Source: Candidatus Fermentithermobacillaceae bacterium UBA3951
Lineage (GTDB): Bacteria; Bacillota; Sulfobacillia; Fermentithermobacillales; Fermentithermobacillaceae
Direction: 5' to 3'
Assembly: GCA_002385465.1 (NCBI GenBank)
Contig: DGDN01000117.1
Span: 1-24,129, forward strand
DNA: 24,129 nucleotides
Position numbers and translations under genes: made by a program. The notes below the pieces were generated by a model. The model worked only from the letters and a program-made list of their open reading frames with translations. It was not told the DNA's origin and did not search any database. Of the stretch, positions 23,723 through 24,129 are shown piece by piece (position 1 is the first letter of the stretch; every line of letters begins with the position of its first letter).

Positions 23723-24129
23723 TTGGCAAGAAGAGCACCCGTGGGAAGCGGGGGAATACCCCCGGGAAATTCTGTGAGGCCGTCCAGCAAGGATGTTGAA
23801 ATACTCGCAACCCTCCTTGTGGCCTATCCTCAGGTATCCAGGGTGACCTATGACCCTAAACGGAAAGCGCTGAACCTGGCGTTTCTCTGCAAGGGCCCTA
23901 TGAGCGTCAAGAAGAGGAAGGACTTCCTGAAGTCATACCTGGATTCGGTGAGCGTCTATCTCGAACTCACAGGCACCAGGGCGCTCATCATTGAGTGCAT
24001 GTGGGAGAAGATGGACGACTTCTACTGCCTGCTCATAGAACGTGACATCGCGTCGATCACGCCCGGCGAGCTCAACCTTACCGTGGAGCTCTTGGGCAGC
24101 AAGGCAAGGGTCCTTTACGCGTCGGACGA
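23723..24129 (+). CDS. Unrecognised protein, 3' end beyond the window
   Basis: An open frame runs from TTG 23723 to the window end (135 codons seen). AAGGAGAG at 23709-23716 lies 6 nt before the TTG, a good SD. The peptide begins MARRAPVGSGGIPPGNSVRPSSKD, a flexible start. A folded-looking part follows: VEILATLLVAYPQVSRVTYD, then FLKSYLDSVSVYLELTGTRA, IIECMWEKMDDFYCLLIERD and ITPGELNLTVELLGSKARVLY. Alternating strands and helices suggest a small alpha/beta or antiparallel-sheet domain. I see no membrane segment, catalytic motif or known family; the two cysteines (ECMW, FYCLL) show no metal pattern. Position 66 nt after rny on the same strand suggests that it may be co-transcribed. Confidence 0.7.
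   Translation, partial: MARRAPVGSGGIPPGNSVRPSSKDVEILATLLVAYPQVSRVTYDPKRKALNLAFLCKGPMSVKKRKDFLKSYLDSVSVYLELTGTRALIIECMWEKMDDFYCLLIERDIASITPGELNLTVELLGSKARVLYASD

Overview
The window is a stretch of ordinary chromosome from a GC-rich bacterium, most likely a Gram-positive Bacillota (Clostridia-like) lineage. Four things point there: the strong Shine-Dalgarno (SD) sequences of the GGAGG type, the frequent TTG starts, the gene block cinA-thpR-recA-recX-rny, and the presence of mrfA/mrfB, RNase Y, a RodZ/YmfM-type protein, a DacF-type carboxypeptidase and a CwlD/LytC-type amidase. I see no rRNA, tRNA, insertion sequence, CRISPR array or prophage gene. The taxonomic reading is inference from gene content only.

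Layout. The left edge (1-2015) holds the 3' part of hutU (urocanate hydratase) and a small unknown membrane protein. Next comes a large UPF0182 membrane protein (2231-4975), followed by a run on the + strand of asnS, a RodZ-like HTH/DUF4115 protein and a D-Ala-D-Ala carboxypeptidase (5100-8835). A minus-strand block (8837-13363) carries the DNA-repair pair mrfA (helicase) and mrfB (exonuclease), followed by a membrane-anchored NodB-fold protein that seems to have lost its metal ligands. A peptidoglycan amidase (13584-14495), closed by a hairpin terminator, returns to the + strand and leads into rimO.

The right part (16100-24129) is a compact + strand block. A strong extended -10 promoter (16100-16108) drives a small membrane protein overlapped by a short FtsH-like AAA+ protease, then cinA and thpR, joined by 4-bp overlaps or short gaps. 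recA has its own promoter and a LexA-like site. recX follows, then a leader with possible RNA structure, then rny. The window ends inside an unrecognised TTG-initiated gene preceded by a perfect 10-bp hairpin. In many Bacillota pgsA lies between rimO and cinA; here the unknown membrane protein and the FtsH-like protease sit in that place.

The best candidate for something new is the translationally coupled pair at 16179-18262. The FtsH-like protein has two closely spaced N-terminal membrane segments, almost no extracytoplasmic loop, and an altered pore motif (YAG in place of FVG). Its partner is a single-pass protein with a large predicted outside domain. The partner could supply the sensing or substrate-delivery domain that FtsH normally carries itself. 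Other points worth a look are the possibly leaderless rimO, the degenerate NodB protein, the structured leaders before rny and before the last gene, and repeated TTG start codons that ATG-based gene calling would miss.
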